A stretch of 64,000 nt of DNA from Desulfobacteraceae bacterium 4572_130 (GTDB lineage Bacteria; Desulfobacterota; Desulfobacteria; Desulfobacterales; Desulfobacteraceae). Where the stretch lies: contig NBLN01000010.1 of the NCBI GenBank assembly GCA_002084425.1, forward strand, positions 45,554 to 109,553, given 5' to 3'. Below are positions 37,239-47,084 of this stretch, piece after piece. Each line of letters opens with the position of its first letter. Position 1 is the stretch's first letter. Below the pieces are notes generated by a model. That model was not told the origin of the DNA, did no database searches, and saw only the letters and a list, made by a program, of their open reading frames with translations. A program made the position numbers and the translations under genes.

Positions 37239-37449
37239 TTTTTATTTCCTTTGGTGTATAATTTTTTTTTTAAAAAAAGCAGATGATAAGTATAAAATGC
37301 TATTAAGATTATACAGGGATACTGACTTTAAACAAGCTTGCTTCATGTTTTTCATTAAAATAATTTGTTTTTTAAAAGAAGAAATTTTACAATAAGTTTT
37401 TTATATTTATATTAGGGTTGTATTAAAAGATTATTATAAAATAAGGTTT

Positions 37450-37662
37450 TTGTGCAGTTGTTCTGTTTTTTTAGAAATTCATGGGAAGCAAATAATAAAT
37501 TTCAAGGAAAAAGCAAATCTCATATGGGAAGTAGCAGATGTGCTGTTGAATGATTATAAACAATCAGATTATAGCAGGGCTATTAATATAGAAAATAAAA
37601 AAAAATATCAAATTACAAAAAGAGTATTGTACTGCCCTGATTTTAGAATTGATGATAGGTAA
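37450..37662 (+). pseudogene. Truncated HsdM N-terminus (type I restriction methylase stub)
   Basis: The segment NFKEKANLIWEVADVLLNDYKQSDY is the typical start of type I DNA methyltransferase subunit M. After this the frame continues for about 30 residues that do not look like HsdM and stops at 37662. No catalytic NPPF motif is present. This is the debris of a type I restriction locus directly ahead of the GmrSD-like gene. The 37239-37449 spacer shows nothing else. Confidence 0.6.
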
Positions 37663-37689
37663 AATTAAAGTAATACAGGAGATAAGGTC

Positions 37690-39372
37690 ATGAGTGATTT
37701 TATGTTAATGTCACCAGCCAATCAGACATTTAGTGAACTTTTTAGTAACAGTGTGAAATATGTTATCCCGCGATTTCAACGAGACTATGCTTGGGATCAG
37801 GAGCACTTGGAAGATCTGTGGGCAGATATTAAAACCCTTGAGCAAGAAGGTGAGCACTACATGGGATATATTGTTTTGCAGAAAAAAGGTGAGCGTGAAT
37901 TTGAAGTGATTGATGGACAACAACGCCTTGTTACTTTTTCATTTGTGGTTCTGGCAGCCATGAAAAAAATTCAAAATTTTATTGATCATGGTTTAGAAGT
38001 TGATGAAAATAAAAAACGATTATCTGTTTTTAAAGAGCGATTAATCGGCTCAACAAATCCTGTAACATTAAAAGTTGAAAACAAACTGTCATTAAATAGA
38101 AATAACCATAGATATTTTAGAGAAATATGTTCTAGAATGAAAGTTTTAAATGAGCGTAGAGTCAGTAAAACCAACTCTCTGCTTGATAAAACCTTTGTTT
38201 TTTTTGTTAACAGAATAAAAGGAAAAAATGGAAGTGAAGTTGCAAAATTTATTGAAAACATTATATCACGAATGGTGTTTACAAAAATTGTAACACACGA
38301 CAATATTAATGCTTATAAAGTATTTGAAACACTTAATGCCAGAGGAGTTAAATTATCAACTCCGGATTTACTGAAAAATCATATATTTTCAACTATTTCC
38401 AGTAATGACGATGTGTCTGATGAGACTTTAGATGTTCTTGATGAAGATTGGTCAACAATTGTAGCCCAGCTTGGGGAAAACGATTTTATTGATTTTATGC
38501 GTTATCATCACAATATTCAAAAACAACTTATCACAAAAAAAGGTCTGTTTAAATCTGTTAAACAAATTGCTCATACTCCTGAATTAGCAAACCAATATCT
38601 TGTTTCCTTAAAAGATTATGCTCCAATATATGCCGCTCTTTTAAATCCCAATGATGAATGGTGGAAATCGCAGGGTAATGATGTTTCCAGTATAAGACAT
38701 TATTTACAGGGCTTGCAGCTGTTTAAAATCAAACAACCTTTTTCAGTGTTAATGGCAGCTTTATTTGATAAATTTACAGATGAAGAATTTGTTAAGGCAC
38801 TGAAATATTTATATATTCTTTCAATCAGATATAATGTTATCTGTCGATTTTCCCCTAACGATCAGGAAAAGGCTTATAACAAAATAGCTATGAATGTTTT
38901 TAATGATACCTACATTAGGGCAAGTCATATTAAAAACAGCAAAGAATTCAAAAAATTATATCCTGATGATAGGGAATTTAAGAATGCCTTTGAATTTTAT
39001 AAAATGCCAAGCCAACAATCTTCTAAAAAAATCAGATTTCTGCTTACTGAAATTGAGAAAAGCTTTGGTCGAGAATTAAACTATCTTGATACAACTCTGG
39101 AACATATTTGTCCATATAATCCAACTCAAACATGGTATGAAGATTTTGGAAAAGAAGCTAATGAAATTGTTGATCGCCTTGGCAATATGATTTTGCTTGA
39201 AAAAGATGAACTAAAACGTGCAGATTTTAATACTAAAAAAAAGATATATTTAACATCATCATTCAAACTGGCTAGAAAGGTGGGGGGATATGATATCTGG
39301 GATTTAGCAAATTTAAATCATTACCAGCAATGGCTTGCAGATCAAGCCATAAAAACTTGGAAAGTCGATTGA
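37690..39372 (+). CDS. DUF262/DUF1524 GmrSD-like modification-dependent nuclease
   Basis: 560 aa. N-terminal DUF262 domain: YVIPRFQRDYAWDQEHLEDLW and VIDGQQRLVTF (the DGQQR motif, ParB-like NTPase). Middle: AYKVFETLNARGVKLSTPDLLKN, also diagnostic. C-terminal DUF1524 HNH region contains LEHICPYNP with the catalytic-type His and NMILLEKDELKRADF. GmrSD enzymes cut phage DNA with modified cytosines. Single-chain versions like this are known. A good ggag site precedes the ATG. Next to an HsdM stub and a toxin-antitoxin pair, it is part of a defence patch. Confidence 0.88.
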   Translation: MSDFMLMSPANQTFSELFSNSVKYVIPRFQRDYAWDQEHLEDLWADIKTLEQEGEHYMGYIVLQKKGEREFEVIDGQQRLVTFSFVVLAAMKKIQNFIDHGLEVDENKKRLSVFKERLIGSTNPVTLKVENKLSLNRNNHRYFREICSRMKVLNERRVSKTNSLLDKTFVFFVNRIKGKNGSEVAKFIENIISRMVFTKIVTHDNINAYKVFETLNARGVKLSTPDLLKNHIFSTISSNDDVSDETLDVLDEDWSTIVAQLGENDFIDFMRYHHNIQKQLITKKGLFKSVKQIAHTPELANQYLVSLKDYAPIYAALLNPNDEWWKSQGNDVSSIRHYLQGLQLFKIKQPFSVLMAALFDKFTDEEFVKALKYLYILSIRYNVICRFSPNDQEKAYNKIAMNVFNDTYIRASHIKNSKEFKKLYPDDREFKNAFEFYKMPSQQSSKKIRFLLTEIEKSFGRELNYLDTTLEHICPYNPTQTWYEDFGKEANEIVDRLGNMILLEKDELKRADFNTKKKIYLTSSFKLARKVGGYDIWDLANLNHYQQWLADQAIKTWKVD

Positions 39373-39464
39373 TTCTTCATAGATAAATTAACACCCATAA
39401 AAACTATATATAGCAATCTCTTTTCTTAAAGCACAAAAAAAATGGAAAACAAAAACAGGAAAAA

Positions 39465-39740
39465 TTAATATTTTCCTTGTTTGAATCGCTTATATACTTC
39501 ATTATCATTTCGTTTTCCCACAATAGCGATGTAAACAGTATTTTTATCAAAATGATAAACAATTCTATATTCGCCAATGTCAACTCGCTGATATTTAGAT
39601 GACCCTTTTAATTGCTTTGAATCATGAGGACATGGATTTTCTATAAGACTAAGTATAGTTCCAACAACTTGCCGATATTGTTTTGATGGTAATTTTTTTA
39701 TAAATTTTTCAGCAGATTTAGTAATGTTAATTTTACGCAT
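39465..39740 (-). CDS. RelE/ParE-family toxin
   Basis: 91 aa, probable ribosome-dependent mRNA interferase. KFIKKLPSKQYRQV, PHDSKQLKGSSKYQRVDIGEYRIVYHF and VYIAIVGKRNDNEVYKRF form the RelE fold pattern with the basic residues of the active site. It follows the antitoxin gene by 4 bp, the usual antitoxin-first order. Confidence 0.9.
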   Translation of the reverse strand: MRKINITKSAEKFIKKLPSKQYRQVVGTILSLIENPCPHDSKQLKGSSKYQRVDIGEYRIVYHFDKNTVYIAIVGKRNDNEVYKRFKQGKY

Positions 39741-39744
39741 AAAT

Positions 39745-39981
39745 TTAATTGCTCTTTAAAAGATCAGCAGAGGCTTGTGTTCCTAAATAACCATCATTTT
39801 CAGCTTGTTTTGCTTTATCAGCCCAGTAAGCATCCTCATAAGATAGGAATTTTTCATACATGGAACTTGAAATTAAAACAGATTTTACACGACCAGATTT
39901 TTTGACAATAACTGGGTCTGTCTCAGCTGTGTCAAGATATTGACCAAGTCGGTTTTTAAGCTCAGTTGCTGTAACATGCAT
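39745..39981 (-). CDS. Phd/YefM-family antitoxin
   Basis: 78 aa. N-terminal MHVTATELKNRLGQYLDTA and VIVKKSGRVKSVLISS are the Phd/YefM DNA-binding fold. The C-terminus (YEDAYWADKAKQAEND) would wrap the toxin. It is probably autoregulatory. The pair is on the minus strand facing the GmrSD-like gene. Confidence 0.88.
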   Translation of the reverse strand: MHVTATELKNRLGQYLDTAETDPVIVKKSGRVKSVLISSSMYEKFLSYEDAYWADKAKQAENDGYLGTQASADLLKSN

Positions 39982-40080
39982 ATTTAGTCTCCATTTGTGA
40001 ATTATTAACTACAATAGACAATTTAGCTATTTCGGTCAATAAAAAGGTGTTATTTTTTATAACATTTTGATTTAATACAT

Positions 40081-40235
40081 AATAACTGCCATAAGGCAGA
40101 TTTGGTTTTTAATTTTTAGTTTGCCTTATAACGAAACATAAAAGAATAATAAGTAGTTATAAGTTCTTTCATATAAACTATCATAAGCCAGATTTGATTT
40201 TTAGTTTATAATTTGCCTCACAACAAAACATAAAA
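40081..40235. repeat. Two tandem copies of dispersed repeat family B
   Basis: Copy one (40081-40145): AACTGCCATAAGGCAGATTTG...TTTGCCTTATAACGAAAC then ATAAAAG. Copy two (40179-40235): TATCATAAGCCAGATTTG...TTTGCCTCACAACAAAAC. Both are followed by a similar TTCTTTCATATAAA tail, so the whole unit of about 95 bp is duplicated. It fills the spacer between the toxin-antitoxin pair and lpd. Non-coding. Confidence 0.7.
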
Positions 40236-40276
40236 GTTATAGATTCTTTCATATAAAAATTTATATACTTAATATT

Positions 40277-41677
40277 TTATCCATGTAAAGCTATGCCAGA
40301 ACCTTTTAATGATACCTCAGCCATGATTTCTGCAAGTGTTGGATGAGCATGAATTGTATTAGCTATATCAGATACTGACATGCCTTTATTGATTGCAAGA
40401 GTTGCCTGGGCAATAAGATCTGTTGCATGAGGACCTATAATATGAACTCCAAGAATTTTCCCATTTGATTTTTCTGCAATTATTTTTGCCTGTCCTGCGA
40501 TTTCTCCAATTACATGAGCTTTTCCAAGGGCTCTAAAATTTACACTTGTACATTGTATATCAATATTTTGTTTTATTGCCTGGGCTTCTGAAATTCCAAC
40601 ATTTCCAATTTCAGGCATTGTAAATATTGCTGATGGAACTGCATTATAATTCATTGTTTTATTTCCACCAAGGGCATTTTCTGCTGCAACCATACCTTCA
40701 TGGGATGCAACATGGGCAAGCATTATTTTTGATGGTCCCAGTATATCACCAATTGCATAAACTCCTTTAATATTAGTTTCCATTTTATTATTTACAGGAA
40801 TCCAACCTTTGTCATCTGTTTTAAGACTAATGTTTTTAAAACCCATTTTCTTTGAAAGGGGAGATCTTCCAATGCACACAGCCATTTTTTCAACTTCAAA
40901 AGTTTGATGTTTTATTTTTTTCTTATGTGTATTGTTCAAAAAAGGAGAGTCCCCTAATGTTACACAAAGCATTTTACCGTTTTTTTGAGTTTTTTTCACA
41001 GTCTGGTTTGTTATAATTTTTATTTTTCTTTTTTTCATTTCCCTTGTAAGAATACTTGCACATGACTCATCAACAGAAAAAAGTGGTAAAATTCTGTCCA
41101 TACCCTCTACAATTGTTACTGTTGAACCAAGGGCTGACAAAATATTTGCAAATTCACAACCTATTACTCCTGCTCCAACTATCATTATAGATTCAGGTAT
41201 TTCTTTAAGTTCAAGTAAATCATTGCTTGAAAGAATTGTTTTACCATCAAAGGGAAAATCCAAAATATTTAAAGGTTCAGTTCCAGTTGCAATTATTAGT
41301 TTATCAAAGGCAATATCTTTTTTATTATCATCATTTTTTATTGTTATTAATCCCTTGTCTTTTATAAAGCCTCTTCCTTTTTCAAATTTAATATGGCTTT
41401 TTTTAAAAAGATTTAAAATCCCTTTTTGCTGAATATCAATAATTTTTTGTTTTCTCTTCATAAGCCTGATTAAATCAGGAACAAAAGAACCTTTTAAACT
41501 TATGCCAAAATTTTCTGCTTCTTTAAATTTAAGAAAAAGGTCTGCTGTGGTTTTCATTATTTTTGATGGAATACAGCCTTTGTTAAGACATGTTCCACCT
41601 ATATTTTTTTCTTCAATAATAGTAACTTCAGAACCAATTGACGCAGCTTTTAATGTATATTTTTTTTAGGTTTTCAT
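40277..41677 (-). pseudogene. lpd: Dihydrolipoyl dehydrogenase, N-terminal FAD motif deleted
   Basis: L protein of the glycine cleavage or 2-oxoacid dehydrogenase complexes. The frame contains the redox disulfide (GGTCLNKGCIPS), the NAD fold (IMIVGAGVIGCEFANIL), YAIGDILG and the C-terminal HAHPTLAE with the catalytic His. It is nearly full length at the C-terminus. At the N-terminus the frame begins KKYTLKAASIGSEVTIIE directly after a stop (ATG AAA ACC TAA at 41677). The first roughly 15-20 residues with GxGxxG, needed to bind FAD, are absent, as if about 30-40 bp were deleted. A later ATG at 41557 would also lose the active-site cysteines. Either dead, or an error at this site. Confidence 0.8.
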
Positions 41678-41881
41678 TATTTTTTTAAAAATAATTTGAC
41701 ATTATCATTCTTACCATTTAAATTTCAAGTGTTTATATATTCTAGTTTATAGTTTTAAAATTTTTAATGGCATTATAAAAATTCTTAATTTATTTTAGTA
41801 TAGATTTTTATTTAGCCATTTATATTATTGGAAAGGACTTTTTATAAGTTCATCAGAGTTTTGGGGTGTAAATCAAATATT

Positions 41882-42325
41882 ATGAAAATAGATGATTTGT
41901 TTATTAAAATAGTAAAAGAACTTAGAGCTGGAAGAAAATCATATAAAAAAATAGCTGATAAACTTAAAGTAACTGAAAACACTGTTAGATCAAGAGTTAA
42001 TAAGCTAACCCATGAAAAAATTTTTGATATTTGCGGTCTTGTTGATCCATCAAAAATTCCAGGACATAGAATAGTTATTATAGGTATTAAGCTTTTAGAA
42101 ATGAATCTTGTAGAAAAAGGCAAAGAAATTTCTAAATTAAAAGGCATGGTCTCCGTAAGTGTTGTAACAGGAAGATATGATCTTATTGCAATTGTTATAT
42201 TTAAATCTGGATTTGGGCTTCTTGAATTTTATACAGATGAAATATCAAAAGTTAAAGGGATACAATCTGTTGAAACATTTGTTGTATATAAATCCTACAA
42301 TATGATGGTTCCCTATGTCTTATAA
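41882..42325 (+). CDS. Lrp/AsnC-family transcriptional regulator
   Basis: 147 aa from the ATG at 41882. A TTG at 41828 would add 18 unlikely residues. N-terminal helix-turn-helix: ELRAGRKSYKKIADKLKVTENTVRSRVNKL. C-terminal RAM effector domain: VSVVTGRYDLIAIVIFKS. It lies 29 bp before gcvT and divergent from lpd, so it probably controls the glycine cleavage operon, perhaps with glycine or another amino acid as effector (inference from position). Confidence 0.88.
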   Translation: MKIDDLFIKIVKELRAGRKSYKKIADKLKVTENTVRSRVNKLTHEKIFDICGLVDPSKIPGHRIVIIGIKLLEMNLVEKGKEISKLKGMVSVSVVTGRYDLIAIVIFKSGFGLLEFYTDEISKVKGIQSVETFVVYKSYNMMVPYVL

Positions 42326-42354
42326 TTTTAATTTAAGGATAAGGAGTAAATCCT

Positions 42355-43611
42355 ATGGAAAATAAACTTAAAATTACCCCTTTAAATGCCTGGCACAGAG
42401 AAAATTATGGAAATATGGCTGATTTTGGTGGTTTTGATATGCCTTTGTGGTACAGCAATATAGGTGTAAAAAAAGAACATTTAGCTGTACTTGAATCTGT
42501 TGGGATTTTTGATACAAGCCATATGGCGTGTATTATGGTTAATGGAGAGGATGCATTTAAACTTCTTCAGCTTTGTTTTTCAAGAGATATTACTTATTTA
42601 AAACATGGAAGATGCGGTTATGGTGTAATTCTTAATAATAAAGGTCATGTTATTGATGATGCAATTGTTTATTGTTTTAGTAAAACCGATTATATGGTTT
42701 GTGTAAATGCTGGAATGGGTAGTTCTATATCAAGCCATTTTAAAGCCCACAGAGAAAATCTTTTAGTAAATATTACTGATTTATCTGAAAAACTTGCCAA
42801 AATAGATATTCAAGGAAAGAATTCAGCAAAAATACTTTCAAAGCTTCTTAAACATCCTGAATTAGTATTTGATAAAATGCCTTATTTTTCTTTTAAAGGT
42901 CATTTTAATGAAAATTCATCATTTGCTTTAGATGCAGTATTTAAAGATAAAACTTGTGCTCTTATTTCCAGATCAGGTTATACTGGAGAATTTGGTTTTG
43001 AAATTTTTGTAAAACCAGAGTTTATTGTTAAAATATGGCATGATATTTTAAATACTGGCAAAGAATTTAATATAATACCATGTGGACTTGGAGCAAGGGA
43101 TTCTCTTAGAACAGGAGCTGTTCTTCCATTATCACATCAGGATATTGGGGATTGGAAGTTCATAAATAATCCCTGGATATTTGCTCTTCCCTTTGATTCA
43201 GATAAAAAAGGATTTACAAAGGATTTTATTGGAAAACAGGCTCTTTGTGATTCCAGTTTAGATAAATTTACATTTCCCTTTGCCGGTGAAAACTTAAAAA
43301 AAATTGGAACTGGAAAAGACAGCATGGTTATTGATAAATATGGAAGTAATATTGGATATGTTCTTTCCTGTGCAACAGATATGGGAATAGGATGGCATAA
43401 AAATAAAATATTAAGTATTGCATCACCTAATGTTTCAGGATTTAAAGCAAAGGGTATTAGCTGCGGGTTTGTAAAAGTTAATAGAAAATTAGATTATGGA
43501 GAAAAGTTATTGCTTGCAAAGGGTAACAGGGAAATACAAGTAACAGTTTTAAAGGATATAAGGCCTGATAGAACAGCAAGAAAAACAATAAGTAGTTTTT
43601 TATTAAATTAG
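42355..43611 (+). CDS. gcvT: Glycine cleavage system T protein (aminomethyltransferase)
   Basis: 418 aa. Transfers the methylene group from the H-protein arm to tetrahydrofolate. GcvT features are ENYGNMADFGGFDMPLWY near the start, GIFDTSHMA, SRSGYTGEFGFEIF, and GLGARDSLRTGAVLPLSHQD. It is somewhat longer than usual (about 365 aa) through inserts after residue 300. Ribosome site aaggagta. First of four gcv genes. Confidence 0.93.
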   Translation: MENKLKITPLNAWHRENYGNMADFGGFDMPLWYSNIGVKKEHLAVLESVGIFDTSHMACIMVNGEDAFKLLQLCFSRDITYLKHGRCGYGVILNNKGHVIDDAIVYCFSKTDYMVCVNAGMGSSISSHFKAHRENLLVNITDLSEKLAKIDIQGKNSAKILSKLLKHPELVFDKMPYFSFKGHFNENSSFALDAVFKDKTCALISRSGYTGEFGFEIFVKPEFIVKIWHDILNTGKEFNIIPCGLGARDSLRTGAVLPLSHQDIGDWKFINNPWIFALPFDSDKKGFTKDFIGKQALCDSSLDKFTFPFAGENLKKIGTGKDSMVIDKYGSNIGYVLSCATDMGIGWHKNKILSIASPNVSGFKAKGISCGFVKVNRKLDYGEKLLLAKGNREIQVTVLKDIRPDRTARKTISSFLLN

Positions 43612-43698
43612 TGTCCTTGAGGTGGACTTTTTATAATTTATTGATTTAATAGATAAAAAAAATCCTATATTTTAGATTTAAAAACAGGAGAAAAAATA

Positions 43699-44097
43699 AT
43701 GAAAGAAATTAATGACCTTAATTTACCGGAAAACATTAAATATACAGAGCAGCATGAATGGGCAAAAAAAGATGGAGAAATTATTATAGTAGGTATTAAT
43801 GATTATGCTCAAGATCAGCTTGGAGATATTGTATTTGTTGAACTTCCTGATATTGAAGACAGCTTTACACAAGGTGAAGAATTTGGAACTGTTGAATCTG
43901 TAAAAGCAGTATCTGAAATATATATTCCTGTATCAGGAGAAATTATTGAGATAAATAGTGAATTAGAAGAAGACCCAGAGCTTGTTAATACTTCTCCCTA
44001 TGATAAAGGATGGATTGTTAAGATAAAACCCAGTAATTTATCTGAACTGGATAATCTTTTTAGTAAATCAGAATATCTTAACATGTTAAAAGGATAA
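43699..44097 (+). CDS. gcvH: Glycine cleavage system H protein
   Basis: 132 aa lipoyl carrier. Lys69 in GTVESVKAVSEIYIP is the lipoylation site. EWAKKDGEIIIVGINDYAQDQLGDIVFVELP is the standard N-terminal half. Preceded by an aggag site. The 87-bp gap from gcvT contains GTGTCCTTGAGGTGGAC, whose TCC/GGA ends may pair weakly. Confidence 0.97.
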   Translation: MKEINDLNLPENIKYTEQHEWAKKDGEIIIVGINDYAQDQLGDIVFVELPDIEDSFTQGEEFGTVESVKAVSEIYIPVSGEIIEINSELEEDPELVNTSPYDKGWIVKIKPSNLSELDNLFSKSEYLNMLKG

Positions 44098-44104
44098 AAT
44101 TAAT

Positions 44105-45436
44105 ATGCGCTATCTTTCTCATACAACTAGTGACATTGAAAAAATGCTTAAAAAAACAGGCAATTCTTCTTTAGATGATTTGTTTAAAACAATTCCTGAA
44201 AAATTGCTTTTAAAAAAGGATCTTGATTTACCTGAGCCTTTAACAGAATGGGATCTTAATCAACACATGGATGAACTTTCTTTATCCATGGCTTTTTCCC
44301 CAAAGCAAAAAATATTTATTGGTGCTGGAAGTTATAATCACTATATTCCAGCTTGTGTATCATATCTTTTATCACGCTCAGAATTCTCAACTGCATATAC
44401 ACCATACCAACCTGAAATAAGTCAGGGAACACTTCAGGGAATATATGAATTTCAAACCATGATTACAGAACTTCTTGGAACAGATATTGCCACTGCATCT
44501 CATTATGATTGTGGTACAGCGCTTTCTGAAGCTTTACTTATTGCTTTAAGAAAAAAGAAAAAAATTAAAAAAGTTGCTGTATCAAGCCTTGTTCATCCCC
44601 ATCATAGACAAATAATAAATACATATTTTAAGCCTTTAGGATATGAAATTATTGAAATTCCCTTTAACCAAGATGGCACAACTGACTTTTCCTACCTTGA
44701 AAAAATTGATGATATTGCAGGATTTGCCCTTCAATCTCCTAATTTTTTTGGGTGCATTGAAAATCTTAAAGCTGCAAAAGCTGCTGCTAATTTAAAAAAT
44801 GCTTTTTTAATCACATCATTTACTGAAGCACTTGCCTATGGAATTTTAAAAAAACCCGGTAAACTAGGAGCAGATATTGTTGCAGGTGAAGGTCAAAGTT
44901 TAGGAATTTCACAATCCTTTGGAGGACCAGGACTTGGTATTCTTTCAAGTATGAAAAAATACATAAGAGATCTGCCTGGAAGATATGTTGGAAAAACAAA
45001 GGATAAACAGGGAAGAAATGGTTTTGTTCTTACTTTATCAACAAGGGAGCAGCATATAAGAAGAGAAAAGGCAAATTCCAATATATGTTCCAATAATGGA
45101 TTAAATGCAATGACAGCATGTATGTATATGGCATGTGCAGGTAAAATTGGAATTAAAAAAATTGCTCAGCTTAATCATGATAAAGCAGTTTTTTTTAAAA
45201 AAGAACTTGAAAAAATAGATTTTACTATACCTTTTCAAGCACCATTTTTTAATGAATTTGTTGTAAAAGTGTCTGATGAATTTAAGAAAAAAAGAGAAAA
45301 TCTTAAATCAAAGGGAATTATTGCAGGACTTGATTTGGAAAAATATTATCCTTTACTGAAAAATCATTATTTGTTTTGTGCAACTGAGGTATGCTCGAGA
45401 AAGGATATTGAAAATCTTGTAAAGGAGGTAAAATAA
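44105..45436 (+). CDS. gcvPA: Glycine dehydrogenase (decarboxylating) subunit 1
   Basis: 443 aa. N-terminal half of the split P protein. Signatures are MRYLSHTTSDIEKML, FIGAGSYNHYIPACVSYLLSRS, TAYTPYQPEISQGTLQ, and SFGGPGLGIL near 280. It carries no PLP lysine, which is on subunit 2. It overlaps gcvPB at ATAATG (stop and start share bases). Confidence 0.97.
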   Translation: MRYLSHTTSDIEKMLKKTGNSSLDDLFKTIPEKLLLKKDLDLPEPLTEWDLNQHMDELSLSMAFSPKQKIFIGAGSYNHYIPACVSYLLSRSEFSTAYTPYQPEISQGTLQGIYEFQTMITELLGTDIATASHYDCGTALSEALLIALRKKKKIKKVAVSSLVHPHHRQIINTYFKPLGYEIIEIPFNQDGTTDFSYLEKIDDIAGFALQSPNFFGCIENLKAAKAAANLKNAFLITSFTEALAYGILKKPGKLGADIVAGEGQSLGISQSFGGPGLGILSSMKKYIRDLPGRYVGKTKDKQGRNGFVLTLSTREQHIRREKANSNICSNNGLNAMTACMYMACAGKIGIKKIAQLNHDKAVFFKKELEKIDFTIPFQAPFFNEFVVKVSDEFKKKRENLKSKGIIAGLDLEKYYPLLKNHYLFCATEVCSRKDIENLVKEVK

Positions 45437-46896
45437 TGGAAAATAAATTAGGAATATCTGGACTTGTTTTTAATGAGCCTTTTTTATGGGAAAAAAGTAA
45501 ACATGGCAGATGTGGAATTTCAATACCAGAACAAGATGTTGAACAATGTCTTTTGCCATCTGATTTAACAGATGGTGCTCCTGAACTGCCTCAGCTTACA
45601 GAAGTTGATGTTGTAAGACATTTTACAAGATTATCCCAATGGAATTTTGGTGTTGATTCAGGCATGTATCCCCTTGGATCCTGCACAATGAAATACAATC
45701 CTAAAACCAATGAAGTTCAAGCTTCACTTCCAGGACTTGCATATTCCCATCCTCTGGCAGATGAAGATGTATCTCAGGGTACACTTAAAATAATGTATGA
45801 TCTGGAAAAATACCTTTGTGAAATCACAGGTATGGATGCAGTTACACTTCAGCCGGCAGCAGGAGCTCATGGCGAGCTTGCAGGAATGCTTGTAATTCAT
45901 GCCTTTCATGCACAAAAAGGAAAACAACGCTCAAAAATAATTATTCCAGATACAGCTCATGGTACAAACCCTGCTAGTGCAACTTTATGTGGATATAAAT
46001 CCATTAATATTAAATCCAATGAAAATGGAATTTTAGCACCTGAAACTGTTGCTAAAGTTATGGATGAAGATACAGCAGGAATAATGCTTACAAATCCTAA
46101 TACCCTTGGATTATTTGAAGAAAATATTAAGGCAATATCTGATATTGTTCATTCCAAAGGCGGGCTTGTTTATGGTGATGGTGCAAATATGAATGCCATT
46201 ATGGGAATTGTAAAACCAGGACACATTGGAATTGATGTTTTACATCTTAATTTACATAAAACTTTTGCAACTCCTCATGGTGGTGGTGGCCCAGGTGCTG
46301 GTCCTGTTGCAGTTATTAAGGAACTTGAATTATTTCTTCCTTGTCCTAAAATTAAAAAAAAAGATAATAATACCTATTCTTTAATTGATAACAGTCCTAA
46401 TTCTATTGGAAGAATGATTACATTTTATGGGCATTTTAATGTAATGGTAAAGGCATATTCATATATTCTTACTATGGGTGCTAAAGGGCTTAAAAAAGTA
46501 AGCCAGCTTGCTGTATTAAATGCAAATTATATTAAGGAAAGCCTTAAACATATATTTTATCTTCCCTATGATATACCATGTATGCATGAGTGTGTTTTTA
46601 CGGATAAAAATCAGGAAAAATATAATATAACCACTCTTGATATGGCAAAAAGACTTATGGATTATGGATTTCATCCTCCAACTATTTATTTTCCTCTTGT
46701 TGTGCATGGTGCTTTAATGATTGAACCAACGGAAACTGAGTCAAAGGAAACTATTGATGAATTTATAAAAGCCTTAAAAGAAATTGCAGGAGAAGCACAA
46801 AATAATCCTGAAATTCTTTATTCTGCTCCTCATATTTCCAAAGTTTCAAGACTTGATGAAGTTACAGCAGCAAGAAAGCCATGTCTTAGAGGCTAA
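45436..46896 (+). CDS. gcvPB: Glycine dehydrogenase (decarboxylating) subunit 2
   Basis: 486 aa. PLP-binding half of the P protein. The cofactor lysine is Lys275 in LNLHKTFATPHGGGGPG. YPLGSCTMKYNPK, TLQPAAGAHGELAGML and DTAHGTNPAS are conserved. It forms an alpha2beta2 enzyme with gcvPA. Last gcv gene. About 190 bp later the lipoate genes begin, which supply the cofactor of gcvH. Confidence 0.97.
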   Translation: MENKLGISGLVFNEPFLWEKSKHGRCGISIPEQDVEQCLLPSDLTDGAPELPQLTEVDVVRHFTRLSQWNFGVDSGMYPLGSCTMKYNPKTNEVQASLPGLAYSHPLADEDVSQGTLKIMYDLEKYLCEITGMDAVTLQPAAGAHGELAGMLVIHAFHAQKGKQRSKIIIPDTAHGTNPASATLCGYKSINIKSNENGILAPETVAKVMDEDTAGIMLTNPNTLGLFEENIKAISDIVHSKGGLVYGDGANMNAIMGIVKPGHIGIDVLHLNLHKTFATPHGGGGPGAGPVAVIKELELFLPCPKIKKKDNNTYSLIDNSPNSIGRMITFYGHFNVMVKAYSYILTMGAKGLKKVSQLAVLNANYIKESLKHIFYLPYDIPCMHECVFTDKNQEKYNITTLDMAKRLMDYGFHPPTIYFPLVVHGALMIEPTETESKETIDEFIKALKEIAGEAQNNPEILYSAPHISKVSRLDEVTAARKPCLRG

Positions 46897-47084
46897 AAAT
46901 AATAAATAAAAGAAAAATAAAATAAATTATCAATAAATGAGATGATAAAAAATAATATTAAATATTTTTTTTTATTCATAGGCTCTCCAGCATGGCAATG
47001 CTTATATAGACACATAAACCGTGGAATTTTAGTATCTATAATTTGTTTTAAATGCTTTTTAATTTTTTATTAAGTTCATTAATT

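Noticed and set aside
41678..42354. Glycine riboswitch upstream of the gcv operon
   Set aside because: I looked for the tandem glycine aptamer pattern before gcvT and saw only AT-rich sequence and the Lrp/AsnC gene.
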